Assembly: GCF_003072125.1 (NCBI RefSeq)
Contig: NZ_QCYH01000006.1
Coordinates: forward strand, 186,001 to 250,000
Reading direction: 5' to 3'
From: Pelagivirga sediminicola
GTDB lineage: Bacteria; Pseudomonadota; Alphaproteobacteria; Rhodobacterales; Rhodobacteraceae
Length of the DNA: 64,000 bases
Part shown: piece after piece, positions 48,158 through 58,949 of the stretch
Position numbering within the stretch: the first letter of the stretch is position 1
Layout: each line of letters starts with the position of its first letter
Notes under the pieces: generated by a model
What the model saw: only the letters and a program-made list of their open reading frames with translations
Told to the model about the DNA's origin: nothing
The model's database searches: none
Position numbers and translations under genes: made by a program

Positions 48158-49198
48158 TCAGCCCTTCGCCAGCGCAAGGAAATCGTCGATCGTCTCATGC
48201 GTGATCGACCAGTCGCAGACAAGGCGCATCATCAGACGTTCGTCAGCCGCACCCTCCAGATCGCCCCAAAGGCCATAGACCGCGCCCGCGGCCTTCAGCC
48301 GCTGATGCGCGTGCCGGGGCAGGGTGGCAAAGATCATGTTCGCCTGCGGCTGCTCCACGAACTCCAGCTCCGGCACGTTGCGCAGCCCTGTGGCCAGCCG
48401 CGCGGCGTTGGAATTGGCGGCGCGCGCCGCTTCCAGCCATGTGCCGTCCGCCAGATAGCCCTGCATCTGGGCGGAAAGATAGCGGTGCTTGGAGAACAGA
48501 TGCGCGCCGCGCTTGCGCCGCAGCTCGAATTCCCAGGCATGGACCGGATCGAAAAAAATCACGGCCTCGACCCCGGCGCAGCCGTTCTTGGTGCCCCCAA
48601 GGCTGAGCGCGTCGATCCCGGCCTTCCATGTCATTTCGGCGGGCGTGCAGTCCAGGGCGACCAGCGCATTGGCGAACCGTGCGCCGTCCATGAAGGAGGG
48701 CAGGCCATATTCGCGCGCGACGCCGGTGAGTGCGCGCAACTCCTGCAGCGTGTAAAGCCGCCCCATTTCCGTGACTTGCGTGATCTGCACCGGGCCGCGC
48801 TGGGCACTGTGAACGTCGCCCTTGGGATAGCTTTCGATGCGCGCGCGCAGCTCATCGGCGCTCATTTTGTCGCCACCGCCCACAAGGCTCAGCTTGGCGC
48901 CGCCGGTGTAGAACTCGGGCGCGTTGCACTCGTCCACGTTGATATGCGCAAGCGGGGTGCAGAACACCGTCTGCCACGGCTGCGCCAGCGTGGCCAGCGC
49001 CAGGGCATTGGCCGCGGTGCCGGTTGCCACCAGATAGACCGCGGCCTGAGGCGCCTCGAACAGATCGCGGATCTGCGCGCGCACGCCGTCCATGATGGTA
49101 TCGCTGCCATAGCTGGGCTGAAACCCGGTATCGGCGGCGATCATCGCGCGGGCCACGGCGGGATGCATCGGTCCGGCGTTGTCGGAGGCGAAATACAT
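48158..49198 (-). CDS. Low-specificity L-threonine aldolase family protein
   Basis: 346 residues, PLP fold type I. FASDNAGPMHPAV, YGSDTIMDGVRAQI, VATGTAANALAL, FMDGARFANALVAL and the PLP lysine in LSLGGTKNGCAG. It cleaves L-threonine to glycine and acetaldehyde, or related beta-hydroxy amino acids. ATG 49198 shares one base with the TGA of YcgN (TGATG), so it is coupled to ycgN and ribF. Confidence 0.92.
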   Translation of the reverse strand: MYFASDNAGPMHPAVARAMIAADTGFQPSYGSDTIMDGVRAQIRDLFEAPQAAVYLVATGTAANALALATLAQPWQTVFCTPLAHINVDECNAPEFYTGGAKLSLVGGGDKMSADELRARIESYPKGDVHSAQRGPVQITQVTEMGRLYTLQELRALTGVAREYGLPSFMDGARFANALVALDCTPAEMTWKAGIDALSLGGTKNGCAGVEAVIFFDPVHAWEFELRRKRGAHLFSKHRYLSAQMQGYLADGTWLEAARAANSNAARLATGLRNVPELEFVEQPQANMIFATLPRHAHQRLKAAGAVYGLWGDLEGAADERLMMRLVCDWSITHETIDDFLALAKG

Positions 49199-49653
49199 CA
49201 GGTCGGCTCCTCGATTATGTGGTCTTCCCAATCGTCCTCGTCCACCTCGAATTCGGGGATCGTGCGGCTTTGCATCGACACGCCCGCGTCATGCACGCTT
49301 TGCGGATCGCCCGAGATCAGCGGATGCCAGTCATACAGCTTCTTGCCCTGCCAGAGCAGCTTGTAGGCGCAGGTTTCGGGCATCCAGTAGAGGTTCGCGT
49401 CCATGTTCGTCGGCTTCAGCACGATACATTCCGGCACGAACTGGTGGCGGATCGGGTATTGCGCGCAGCGGCAGGTGGTGTCGTCGAACAGGCGGCAGGC
49501 CACGCGGGTCAGCACCACCTCGCCGGTGTCCTCGTCCTCCAGCTTGTTCATGCAGCATTTGCCGCAGCCGTCGCAAAGCGCCTCCCATTCGGGGCGCGTC
49601 ATGCGGGTGAGGGGGGTATCCTCCCAGAAGCGGGGGCGCAGCGGGCCGCTCAT
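49198..49653 (-). CDS. YcgN family cysteine-cluster protein (UPF0260)
   Basis: 151 residues. The cluster LCDGCGKCCMNKL and later Cys in ACRLFDDTTCRCAQYP and MPETCAYKLLWQGKKLYDWHPLISG are the family pattern, suggesting metal binding. No biochemical function is established. It overlaps ribF upstream by 4 bases and the aldolase downstream by 1. Confidence 0.92.
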   Translation of the reverse strand: MSGPLRPRFWEDTPLTRMTRPEWEALCDGCGKCCMNKLEDEDTGEVVLTRVACRLFDDTTCRCAQYPIRHQFVPECIVLKPTNMDANLYWMPETCAYKLLWQGKKLYDWHPLISGDPQSVHDAGVSMQSRTIPEFEVDEDDWEDHIIEEPT

Positions 49654-50582
49654 AGAGCTTCCAGAATATCGCGGGCGCGGGCGCAATCGGCATCCATCTG
49701 GGCGATGAACGCGTCGAGCGTGTCGAACGTCGCCTCGGGCCGCAGGTATTCGACCAGCGCCACGGACAGCTCCGCACCGTACAGATCGCCCGAGAAATCG
49801 AAAAGGAAGGTTTCCAGATTGGCCCCCTCGCCGTCGAACATCGGCCGCACGCCGAGCGAGGCGGCGCCGGTATAATGGCCCTCATGCGGGCCGGTCAGCA
49901 CATCGACCAGCACGGCATAGACGCCGAAACGCGGCGGGTGCAGCCCGGCGATGGACATGTTGGCGGTCGGATAGCCCAGCTCGCGGCCGCGCTTGAACCC
50001 GCTCATCACGCTGCCTTCGATCCGGTGCCAATGGCCCAGCATCGCGGCGGCGTCGCGCACGCGTCCGCCCGTCAGCGCGCGGCGGATCGCGGTCGAAGAC
50101 ACCTCCCCGGCCTGCCCCTCCAGCAGATCGGCGATGCTCACGCCAAAGCCCATTTCGGCGCCGAACGCGGCCAGCATTTCCGCGTCGCCCGCGCGATCCT
50201 TGCCAAAGCGGAAATCGCGCCCGACGACGACATGCGACAGGCCCAGCCCGTCCGCGAGCACGTCCTGCGCGAAATCGCGCGGCGTGAGCGCGGCCATCTG
50301 CGCATCGAAGGGCAGCTCGAACAGGGTATCCACCTCCAGCTTGGCCAGGCGGTTGGCGCGGGCGGCGGGGCTCATCAGGCGAAACGGCGGGGCATCGGGC
50401 GCGAAATGCTCGCGCGGGTGCGGCGTGAAGGTCACGATGCCAAGGGGCGCACCCGGCACGGCGCCGCGCGCCATGTCGATCACCGCACGGTGGCCCAGAT
50501 GGACACCGTCGAAATTGCCGATGGCGGCGCTGGCGCCCTTGGCCGTGGCCGGAACGGCCCTGTAATCATGGAAGATACGCAT
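49650..50582 (-). CDS. ribF: Bifunctional riboflavin kinase/FAD synthetase
   Basis: 310 residues. The N-terminal adenylyltransferase domain has IGNFDGVHLGHRAVI; the C-terminal flavokinase domain has GRELGYPTANMSIAG and GVYAVLVDVL. It turns riboflavin into FMN then FAD. Heads the ribF-ycgN-aldolase operon; it lies 57 bases after the MaoC gene on the same strand. Confidence 0.95.
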   Translation of the reverse strand: MRIFHDYRAVPATAKGASAAIGNFDGVHLGHRAVIDMARGAVPGAPLGIVTFTPHPREHFAPDAPPFRLMSPAARANRLAKLEVDTLFELPFDAQMAALTPRDFAQDVLADGLGLSHVVVGRDFRFGKDRAGDAEMLAAFGAEMGFGVSIADLLEGQAGEVSSTAIRRALTGGRVRDAAAMLGHWHRIEGSVMSGFKRGRELGYPTANMSIAGLHPPRFGVYAVLVDVLTGPHEGHYTGAASLGVRPMFDGEGANLETFLFDFSGDLYGAELSVALVEYLRPEATFDTLDAFIAQMDADCARARDILEAL

Positions 50583-50639
50583 GGCGCTTGCCTAGCGCGG
50601 CGCATCCACCTTCGCAAGCGGTGATGCGTGTGCCCGGGG

Positions 50640-51083
50640 TCAGTCGAACTTGCGCGACGGGGCCAGAACGGTCGCCTCGCCAATCAGCACCTTCTTGCCG
50701 TTCACGGTGCAGCGGCAATCGAGCTGCACGCGCCGCTTGGCATGGTCGATATTGATGACCTCCACCTCGGCATGGACCATGTCGCCGGGGCGCACGGGGG
50801 CAAGAAACTTCAGCGATTGGCCCATATAGACCGTGCCGTGGCCCGGCAACTGCTCGCCAATGACGGCCGAGATAAGGCCGGCGGTCAGCATGCCATGCGC
50901 GATGCGGCCCTCGAAGATGGTGTCGCGCGCATATGCGTCATCCATGTGCACCGGGTTCCGGTCGGTCGAGACTTCGGCGAAAAGCTCGATATCGCGCTCG
51001 GTGATGACTTTGCGGATGTGGCGCGTCATGCCCATCTCGATGTCTTCGATGCAGATCGTGCCGCGCGGCATGTTGTCCAACAT
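50640..51083 (-). CDS. MaoC-type (R)-specific enoyl-CoA hydratase family protein
   Basis: 147 residues, single hot-dog domain. The hydratase-2 motif is TDRNPVHMDDAYARDTIFEGRIAHGMLTAG, with catalytic Asp (near 42) and His (near 47). Such PhaJ-like enzymes hydrate trans-2-enoyl-CoA to (R)-3-hydroxyacyl-CoA, for example for PHA synthesis; the acyl chain is not known. Start ATG 51083 follows GGAGGGCC (reverse strand CCGGAGGGCCTC). Confidence 0.9.
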   Translation of the reverse strand: MLDNMPRGTICIEDIEMGMTRHIRKVITERDIELFAEVSTDRNPVHMDDAYARDTIFEGRIAHGMLTAGLISAVIGEQLPGHGTVYMGQSLKFLAPVRPGDMVHAEVEVINIDHAKRRVQLDCRCTVNGKKVLIGEATVLAPSRKFD

Positions 51084-51218
51084 GAGGCCCTCCGGGTGGT
51101 CCTGTGGGTAACATTAAGGCGCCGGGGCGCCCGATATTGGAACTTTATTACTTCGCGGGCGCAGAAAATCAACCCCTAACTGGGTTGTTATGGCCCGATC
51201 GCCGCCAGGCCGCCGAAT

Positions 51219-52094
51219 TCAGCGCAGATGTCCGATCGTATAGGTCGGGCTGGCCATCTTTTTCGCCAGATATGCCTCCAGCCGCTCCGGATCGGGCTGA
51301 TCGCCGTCGGTCGTCTCGCCCGCCGCAAGCCCGCCGGTGATGAAGAGCGAATCGAGGTTCTCGCCCATCGCGCCCGCGATATCCGTGCCGATCCCGTCGC
51401 CGATGGCCAGGATATCCGCCTCGGCCACGTCCTTGCCCAATGCGGCCAGACGGCGCCGCGCCAGATCGTAGATCGGCGGATGCGGCTTGCCGAAATAGAG
51501 GCTCTCGCCCCCCATCTCGGTATAAAGTTGCGCGAGCGCCCCGGCGCACCATTCGCGCACATCGCCGCGATCCACCACGATATCGGGATTGGCGCAAAGC
51601 AGCTTCATTCCCTTTTGCTTGGCATAAAGGAACTCGGGCCGGTTCACCGACGGGTCCGCCAGCGGATCGAAAGGCCCGCAGCAGACGATGCCGGTCGCCT
51701 CTTCCAGCGGCACGCGGGTGATGGGGGCGGGATCGTCGATCACCTCCATCGGCTCGAAGAATCCGGCGTCGCGCTCGGGCTCGCCCATGAACCAGACCTT
51801 GTCGCCGACGACGCCGCGGAACATCGCGGCGCGCGCCGAATCGCCGGAGGTGGCGATGGCGTCATAAGCATCCTCGGGCACGCCGAACTGGCCCAGCTGC
51901 GCCGCCACGCCCTTGCGCGGCTTGGGCGAGTTTGTGACCAGCACGACGGTGCCGCCGCCCTTGCGATAGGTCTGCATCGCCGCCACTGCCTCCGGGTAGG
52001 CGGTGACGCCGTTATGCAGGCATCCCCACAGATCGACGAAAAGCGCGTCGTAACGGGCGGATATTTCGGCGAGCGATCGGATGATCCGGGTCAT
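51219..52094 (-). CDS. HAD-IIA phosphatase, TIGR01459-like (NagD relative)
   Basis: 291 residues. LFVDLWGCLHNGVTAYP is the variant motif I typical of this alphaproteobacterial group (Asp-Leu-Trp-Gly), VVLVTNSPKPR motif II, FGKPHPPIYDLA motif III and LAIGDGIGTDIAGAMGENLDSLFITGG motif IV. Cytoplasmic phosphatase of unknown substrate. Divergent from the zinc exporter. Confidence 0.92.
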   Translation of the reverse strand: MTRIIRSLAEISARYDALFVDLWGCLHNGVTAYPEAVAAMQTYRKGGGTVVLVTNSPKPRKGVAAQLGQFGVPEDAYDAIATSGDSARAAMFRGVVGDKVWFMGEPERDAGFFEPMEVIDDPAPITRVPLEEATGIVCCGPFDPLADPSVNRPEFLYAKQKGMKLLCANPDIVVDRGDVREWCAGALAQLYTEMGGESLYFGKPHPPIYDLARRRLAALGKDVAEADILAIGDGIGTDIAGAMGENLDSLFITGGLAAGETTDGDQPDPERLEAYLAKKMASPTYTIGHLR

Positions 52095-52213
52095 GGCGTC
52101 TCCTTGCGGGGCTTTGCGTGCAGATATGGCAGGCGCAGCCCCCCATGGCCAGAGCCGAGTGCGGTTGCGGCCCGCCGCGCGCCTGCGTTAGATGCGATGA
52201 AAGGAGCATCGCC

Positions 52214-53101
52214 ATGCAGGACCATTCCGCGCACGATCACAGCGGCCACGATCATTCGCACATCCCCAAGAACGAGACGAAGATCGCCATCGCCGCCGCC
52301 CTGACCGGCGCCTTCATGCTGGCCGAAGTGATCGGCGGCGTCATATCGGGCTCGCTCGCGCTGATCGCGGATGCAGGGCACATGCTGACGGATTTCGCAT
52401 CGCTCATGCTGGCGTGGCTGGGCTTCCGGCTGGCCCGGCGCCCGGCGGACTGGAAGCGGACCTACGGCTTCGACCGGTTCTCGGTTCTGGCGGCCTTCGT
52501 CAACGGAATATCGCTCTTTGCCATTGCGGGCTGGATCCTGTGGGAGGCGGTGCAGCGGCTGAGCAGCCCGCAGGAGGTGCTGGGGGGCGTCATGCTGTGG
52601 ATCGCCCTTGGGGGGCTTGCGGTCAACATCATAGCGTTCTGGGTGCTGACGCGGGGCGGCGAGGGCGAGAACCTGAACGTGCGCGCCGCGGCGCTGCATG
52701 TGATGGGTGATCTGCTGGGATCGGTTGCCGCACTGGTGGCGGCGCTGATCATCATCTGGACCGGCTGGACCCCGATCGACCCGATCCTGTCGGTGCTGGT
52801 CGCCGTCATCATCCTGCGCTCTGCATGGAAAGTCGTGGCGCAAAGCGGTCACATCCTGCTGGAAGGCGCGCCCGACGGGTTCGACCGGCGCGCGGTGGTC
52901 GGGGATCTGCGCGCCGAGGTGCCGGGCCTGCGCGATGTGCGGCACGTGCACGCATGGTCGGTCACGCAGGAGCGGCCCATGGTCACGATGGTGATCGAGC
53001 TTGAGGCAGGCAGCGACGCGCGCGCCGCCAAGCAAGCGATTCGCGCGCGCCTGGACGAGCGGCATGGCATCGGCCACGTCACGATCGAAGTCGAAGGTTG
53101 A
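52214..53101 (+). CDS. Cation diffusion facilitator, zinc exporter (ZitB/CzcD type)
   Basis: 295 residues. A His-rich start (HSAHDHSGHDHSHIP) then six helices. The transport site is LIADAGHMLTDFASL (H-x3-D) in helix 2 and AAALHVMGDLLGSVAAL in helix 5. The cytoplasmic C-terminal domain has VRHVHAWSVTQ. It exports Zn2+ or similar ions in exchange for protons. ATG 52214 after AAAGGAGCATC is favoured over the longer frame. Confidence 0.93.
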   Translation: MQDHSAHDHSGHDHSHIPKNETKIAIAAALTGAFMLAEVIGGVISGSLALIADAGHMLTDFASLMLAWLGFRLARRPADWKRTYGFDRFSVLAAFVNGISLFAIAGWILWEAVQRLSSPQEVLGGVMLWIALGGLAVNIIAFWVLTRGGEGENLNVRAAALHVMGDLLGSVAALVAALIIIWTGWTPIDPILSVLVAVIILRSAWKVVAQSGHILLEGAPDGFDRRAVVGDLRAEVPGLRDVRHVHAWSVTQERPMVTMVIELEAGSDARAAKQAIRARLDERHGIGHVTIEVEG

Positions 53102-53143
53102 GGGCGGCGCCGATTTTTCGCGAAAAATCGAGGGGCGCCCGCC

Positions 53144-53446
53144 TCAAGGCCGCGCGAGCAAAGCGGCGATGGCGAGGAAGGCAAGCGCCCAGCCCCACGC
53201 GATGCCGATCAGGTTCAACTGCCACGCGAAGGGCTGCTTGCGCGTCTTGTGCCGCAGCCAACGCTGCGCCAGCTTGGCGGCAGGCCAGCCGCCGATGATC
53301 GCCAGCGTCAGCAGCCGTTTTTCCGGTGTGCGCCAGTCGCGCGTCTCCGAGCGCCGCTTGTCGCGCCGGAACGCAAGCCATGTGATGAGGTTCACGATCA
53401 GCAGATAGCCACCCAGCGCCGCCGGGTGACCGATGCCAGACCCCAC
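53144..53446 (-). CDS. DUF1294 family membrane protein
   Basis: 100 residues from GTG 53446. Helices at about 10-25, 45-60 and 78-97; RRDKRRSETRDWRTPEKRLLTLAIIGGWPAAKLAQRWLRHKTRKQPF is the family hallmark. Unknown function. It begins 3 bases before the end of the pyrophosphatase gene on the same strand, nearly overlapping it. Confidence 0.85.
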   Translation of the reverse strand: MGSGIGHPAALGGYLLIVNLITWLAFRRDKRRSETRDWRTPEKRLLTLAIIGGWPAAKLAQRWLRHKTRKQPFAWQLNLIGIAWGWALAFLAIAALLARP

Positions 53447-53449
53447 GCG

Positions 53450-54370
53450 TCAGATCTTGAGGTTCGGGATGATCTGCTTCTTGCGGCTCATCACGCCGGG
53501 CAGAACCACCGTGTCGCCGTCCGGGCGGATGCCAAAGGATTTCTCGGCCAGATCCCTGACCATGTCGTTGGGGATCAGGAGGGTCGCTTCCTCGTTCAGG
53601 ATGTCGACCACGAACAGCAAGACATGATCGACGCCATCCTCGGCCGCCACGGTCTGCATCGATTGCATCAGGCTGTTCTTGCGGTCCAGAACCACGCCGG
53701 GCGCCGTCGTCTCCAGCACCGAGACGCGAAACCTTGCGCCCGGCAGCTCGAATTCCTTGCTGTCCATACGCAGCAATTCAGCATCCGAAAACGCCGAGAC
53801 GTCGGATTTGGCCGAGAACATCTGTGCGGCGTAATCGCCGATATCGATGTTCAGATCCGATGCCAGATCACGCGCGATCGCGCGATCCTCGTCCGTGGTG
53901 GTCGGGCTGCGGAACTCCAGCGTGTCGCTGAGGATGCAGGACAGCATCGCGCCCTTGATGCCTTCGGGCATCTGCGCCATGTCCTTGCCGATCATCTTCC
54001 ACATGATGGTCGCGGTGCAGGCCACCGGCTCGATCCGGATTTCCAGCGGGCCACGCGTCTCCAGCCCGCCGACAAGGCGGTGATGATCGATGATGCTGAG
54101 GATATCGGCCTTGCCGATATTGGCGGGCAGCTCTGAGGGGTTGTTGGTGTCGACGATCACGACAGGCTGGTCGTCCTCCACGTCCTCGATGATCTGCGGC
54201 GTCTCCAGCTCCCAGCGCTTGAGCATGAACGCGGCCTCGGTGTTGGGCTGGCCCAGCAGCACGGGCTTTGCATCGATCCCCTTCACCTCGCGAAGATACC
54301 AGGCCCAGATGATGGGCGATCCGGTGCTGTCGGTGTCGGGTGAGGTGTGGCCGAAAACGAGCGTTGTCAT
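53450..54370 (-). CDS. Manganese-dependent inorganic pyrophosphatase (family II)
   Basis: 306 residues. LVFGHTSPDTDSTGS holds His/Asp metal ligands, VIVDTNN and SIIDHHRLVGG the DHH motif, and MSRKKQIIPNL the C-terminal SRKKQ substrate site. It splits pyrophosphate to phosphate. ATG 54370 has AGGGAGC at proper distance; ATG 54376 is too close to it. The soluble family I enzyme is not in the window. Confidence 0.94.
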   Translation of the reverse strand: MTTLVFGHTSPDTDSTGSPIIWAWYLREVKGIDAKPVLLGQPNTEAAFMLKRWELETPQIIEDVEDDQPVVIVDTNNPSELPANIGKADILSIIDHHRLVGGLETRGPLEIRIEPVACTATIMWKMIGKDMAQMPEGIKGAMLSCILSDTLEFRSPTTTDEDRAIARDLASDLNIDIGDYAAQMFSAKSDVSAFSDAELLRMDSKEFELPGARFRVSVLETTAPGVVLDRKNSLMQSMQTVAAEDGVDHVLLFVVDILNEEATLLIPNDMVRDLAEKSFGIRPDGDTVVLPGVMSRKKQIIPNLKI

Positions 54371-54470
54371 GGGCATGCTCCCTGGATGTCTTGGGGTTCC
54401 GTTTGCGCGCAGCTTATAGGCGCGCGATGCGGGCTTGTCACGCGGGGGCGGCGGGGGCAGTTTGCGGCGC

Positions 54471-55142
54471 ATGAAAAAACCGCTCGAGACTGATCTTTAC
54501 GCCCCGGTCAAGGCGTGGCTGGAGGGGCAGGGCCACCGCGTCAAGGGCGAGGTGGGCGGCGCGGATGTCGTGGCCCGGCGCCCCGGCGCGCTGGTGATCG
54601 TCGAACTGAAGCTGGGGTTCTCGCTGATCCTGCTGCAACAGGCGGTCGTGCGGCAGGCGCAATGCGATGAGGTCTATGTCGCGGTTCCGCGCTGGCGCGG
54701 CAAGGCCGGCTGGCGCGCTTTCAAAGGCAATGTCGGCCTTTGCCGCCGGCTGGGCCTTGGCGTTCTGTCGGTGGCGCTGGCGGATGGCGCGGTGCAATGC
54801 CACGCGGCGCCGGGCCCGTTCCAGCCGCGCAGATCCCCCAAGCGGCGCGCGCGTCTTGAAAAGGAGTTCGACAGCCGCGCAGGCGATCCCACGCAGGGCG
54901 GCACGAACGGGCAGGTGATGACATCCTACCGGCAGGATGCCATCGCCTGCGCGATCTATCTGTCGGGCACTGGCGCCGCCAAGGGCGCGCAGGTCGCCCG
55001 CGGGGCTGGCGTGGCGCGCGCCACGGCGATCATGGCCGCCAACCACTATGGATGGTTCGACCGCGTGGCGCGCGGCATCTATGCGCTCAGCGAAGCCGGC
55101 ATGGCCGCCGTGGCTGACGCGCCGCTCCCGTCCTGCGGCTGA
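54471..55142 (+). CDS. DUF2161 protein with PD-(D/E)xK nuclease-like core
   Basis: 223 residues. ADVVARRPGALVIVELKLGFS gives D...E-x-K spacing like restriction-type nucleases; before it is DLYAPVKAWLEGQGHRVKGEV. The C-terminal part (150-215) is a winged-helix-like domain. The family is labelled a putative phosphodiesterase; no function is proven. It is divergent from the pyrophosphatase and lies before groES. Confidence 0.8.
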   Translation: MKKPLETDLYAPVKAWLEGQGHRVKGEVGGADVVARRPGALVIVELKLGFSLILLQQAVVRQAQCDEVYVAVPRWRGKAGWRAFKGNVGLCRRLGLGVLSVALADGAVQCHAAPGPFQPRRSPKRRARLEKEFDSRAGDPTQGGTNGQVMTSYRQDAIACAIYLSGTGAAKGAQVARGAGVARATAIMAANHYGWFDRVARGIYALSEAGMAAVADAPLPSCG

Positions 55143-55212
55143 CGCAAACGGCCTGTTTCCGCCCCTTGCGGCACGGCGGCGCCGGTTTGAGAGGCGCGGC
55201 GGCACGAACGGG

Positions 55213-55241
55213 TTGACACGGGCGCGCGCACTGCCTAACTA
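55213..55241 (+). promoter_or_regulatory. groESL promoter (sigma-70 type)
   Basis: TTGACA at 55213-55218, 17-base spacer, TAACTA at 55236-55241. The expected start of transcription falls at the left edge of the CIRCE element. Confidence 0.8.
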
Positions 55242-55248
55242 CCGCTCG

Positions 55249-55275
55249 TTAGCACTCGCCCCGAGTGAGTGCTAA
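55249..55275. promoter_or_regulatory. CIRCE operator for HrcA
   Basis: TTAGCACTC-N9-GAGTGCTAA, an exact CIRCE consensus, placed over the likely transcription start of groESL. HrcA bound here represses the operon until heat shock. Confidence 0.97.
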
Positions 55276-55327
55276 CGGCCCGGAACCGGGCCGTAATAAC
55301 GTAACTTTGAGCTAAGGAGCCTCAGAG

Positions 55328-55615
55328 ATGGCATTTAAACCGCTGCATGACCGCGTCCTCGTTCGCCGCGTTGAAGGCGAAGAGAAAACCAAGGGCGGCC
55401 TGATCATCCCCGACAGCGCCAAGGAAAAGCCCAGCGAAGGCGAAATCGTCTCGGTCGGCGATGGCGCGCGCAAGGATAACGGCGAGCTGATCGAAATGGC
55501 CGTGAAGGCCGGCGACCGCATCCTGTTCGGCAAGTGGTCCGGCACCGAGATTACGATCGACGGCGAAGAGCTGCTGATCATGAAGGAAAGCGATATTCTG
55601 GGCAAGATGGCCTGA
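55328..55615 (+). CDS. groES: Co-chaperonin GroES
   Basis: 95 residues. [27 protein letters not shown] with the mobile loop, [14 protein letters not shown] and a C-terminal ESDILGKM. It caps GroEL to enclose folding proteins. AAGGAGCC before the ATG; under CIRCE control with groEL, 74 bases upstream of it. Confidence 0.98.
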   Translation: MAFKPLHDRVLVRRVEGEEKTKGGLIIPDSAKEKPSEGEIVSVGDGARKDNGELIEMAVKAGDRILFGKWSGTEITIDGEELLIMKESDILGKMA

Positions 55616-55662
55616 ATTCGCCTTTGACGCGCCCGTTCCGGCGCGGCGCTCATCGACCCTGA

Positions 55663-57330
<1,668 letters not shown>

Positions 57331-57420
57331 GATCGGCTGATGTCGCTTCGGCGGCCTCAACTGATCGGCAAGGTCCGGGCAACCGCCCGGACCGGCGCCC
57401 CCCACACCCGCAATAAAACG

Positions 57421-57451
57421 AAAGGGCGGCCCCTGCGGGCGGCCCTTTTTT
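57421..57451 (+). terminator. groESL Rho-independent terminator
   Basis: AAAGGGC / GCCCTTT outer stem, inner GCCC / GGGC stem with CTGC loop, one G-G mismatch between, and six T. 90 bases after the groEL stop. Confidence 0.9.
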
Positions 57452-57512
57452 CATGCGTTCCGGGCTGGATGCGCCAGTGTTTTTTCTTGGTAAAAATACC
57501 CCGATCCGGCCG

Positions 57513-58838
57513 TCAGCCGCCCAGCGCCTTCAGCAGTTCCTGTGACGGATAGCCGTCCGCGCGCAGCCCCGCCGATTGCTGGAACGCGCGGATCGCGTCG
57601 ATGGTGTTGGGGCCGATGATCCCGTCGATCTTCTGCACCGCAAAGCCGCGGCTTTGAAGGCGGGTCTGAATGTCCTTCTTTTGCGCGGACGAGATCGGAT
57701 GGTAATGGCGCGGCCACTCGCCCTGAATCGCGGGGCCGCCCTTCAGCCGGTCTGACAGGTGCCCGACCCCGATGACATAGGCGTCGGCCTTGTTATAGCG
57801 CTCGATCACGGCGAAATTGTCAAAGATCATGAAGGCGGCGCCGCTCGATCCGGCGGGCAGCAGGATGGACGCGTTGCCATGGTTCGGCACCGGCTTGCCA
57901 TTCATGTCGCGGATGCCCTCCGCGGCCCACGCGGCCGGGCTGCGCATCAAGGACCGGCGCGCAAGGGCGGGGTCGAACCCGTCCGGCAGGCGCACTTCCA
58001 CGCCCCAGGGCTGGCCCTTTTTCCAGCCGAATGTCGCCAGATACGCGGCGGTCGAGGCCAGCGCGTCGACCGGATCGTCCGACCAGATGTCGCGCCGCCC
58101 GTCGCCAGTAAAATCCACCGCATAGGTCAGGTATGATGTGGGAATGAACTGCGTATGGCCCATCGCCCCGGCCCAGCTGCCGGTCATCGCGCGGGGCGCG
58201 ACGTCGCCCGCCTGAATGATCCGGAGCGCCGCGATCAGCTGCTCCTCGAAGAACGCGCCGCGCCGCCCGTCATGAGCCAGCGTCGCCAGCGATGCGATCA
58301 GCGGCCGGGCCCCGCGCGCGGCACCATAGGCGCTTTCCAGCCCCCAGATCGCCGCGACCACCTCTTTCTCGACGCCGAACCGCGCCTCGATCCGGTCCAG
58401 CGCATCGGCGTGCTGGGCCAGCGCCGCCTTGCCGTTGCTGACGCGCTGCTCCGATACGGCGGTATCCAGATAGTCCCAGATCTGTTTCGTGAATTCCGAT
58501 TGGTTCCGGTCCAGCTCGATCACCTTGGTGTCATAGGTGACGCCCGCGAAGGCCGCATCGAACACCGCGCCCGCGATGCCCGCGGCCAGTGCGCGCGACC
58601 GAAAGCCGGTGATCCATGCGTCAAACCGGGGATTTGCAAGCGCCGCGGGTGCCGGTGCGACCAGGCTCAGATCGCCGGGGCGAGGGGCGGGGCGCTGCGG
58701 CGTGGCCGTCGCGATCGCCGCCTGCGCCAGCGTTTCGGGCCGCACTTCGGGACGCGGTGATTGCGTGACCTGCGGGCCTGCCATCCCCTGGCTTGCCATC
58801 AGGGCCAGCACTGCTCCGGTCCATGCCGCTCGCGTCAT
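57513..58838 (-). CDS. Lytic murein transglycosylase (MltB family) with peptidoglycan-binding domain
   Basis: 441 residues: signal peptide (1-20), Pro/Ala-rich linker, MltB-type transglycosylase domain (about 70-350) with the catalytic Glu in AIWGLESAYGA, GSWAGAMGHTQFIPTSY and FTGDGRRDIW, then a PG_binding_1 domain (about 375-440) with KIDGIIGPNTIDAIRAFQQ. It cuts glycan strands to 1,6-anhydro-muropeptides in the periplasm. Its products contain D-Glu and D-Ala, the likely feed for dgc genes. Confidence 0.95.
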   Translation of the reverse strand: MTRAAWTGAVLALMASQGMAGPQVTQSPRPEVRPETLAQAAIATATPQRPAPRPGDLSLVAPAPAALANPRFDAWITGFRSRALAAGIAGAVFDAAFAGVTYDTKVIELDRNQSEFTKQIWDYLDTAVSEQRVSNGKAALAQHADALDRIEARFGVEKEVVAAIWGLESAYGAARGARPLIASLATLAHDGRRGAFFEEQLIAALRIIQAGDVAPRAMTGSWAGAMGHTQFIPTSYLTYAVDFTGDGRRDIWSDDPVDALASTAAYLATFGWKKGQPWGVEVRLPDGFDPALARRSLMRSPAAWAAEGIRDMNGKPVPNHGNASILLPAGSSGAAFMIFDNFAVIERYNKADAYVIGVGHLSDRLKGGPAIQGEWPRHYHPISSAQKKDIQTRLQSRGFAVQKIDGIIGPNTIDAIRAFQQSAGLRADGYPSQELLKALGG

Positions 58839-58949
58839 CGCATACCTCCTTTTGCGTCTGGTTTTGTTTCACAATAGGCAACAGTCCGGAAAATCGAAAG
58901 CGTCATGGTTGGGGCGGTTGCAAGGAACCGCCGACGCCCGCGCGGCCCG

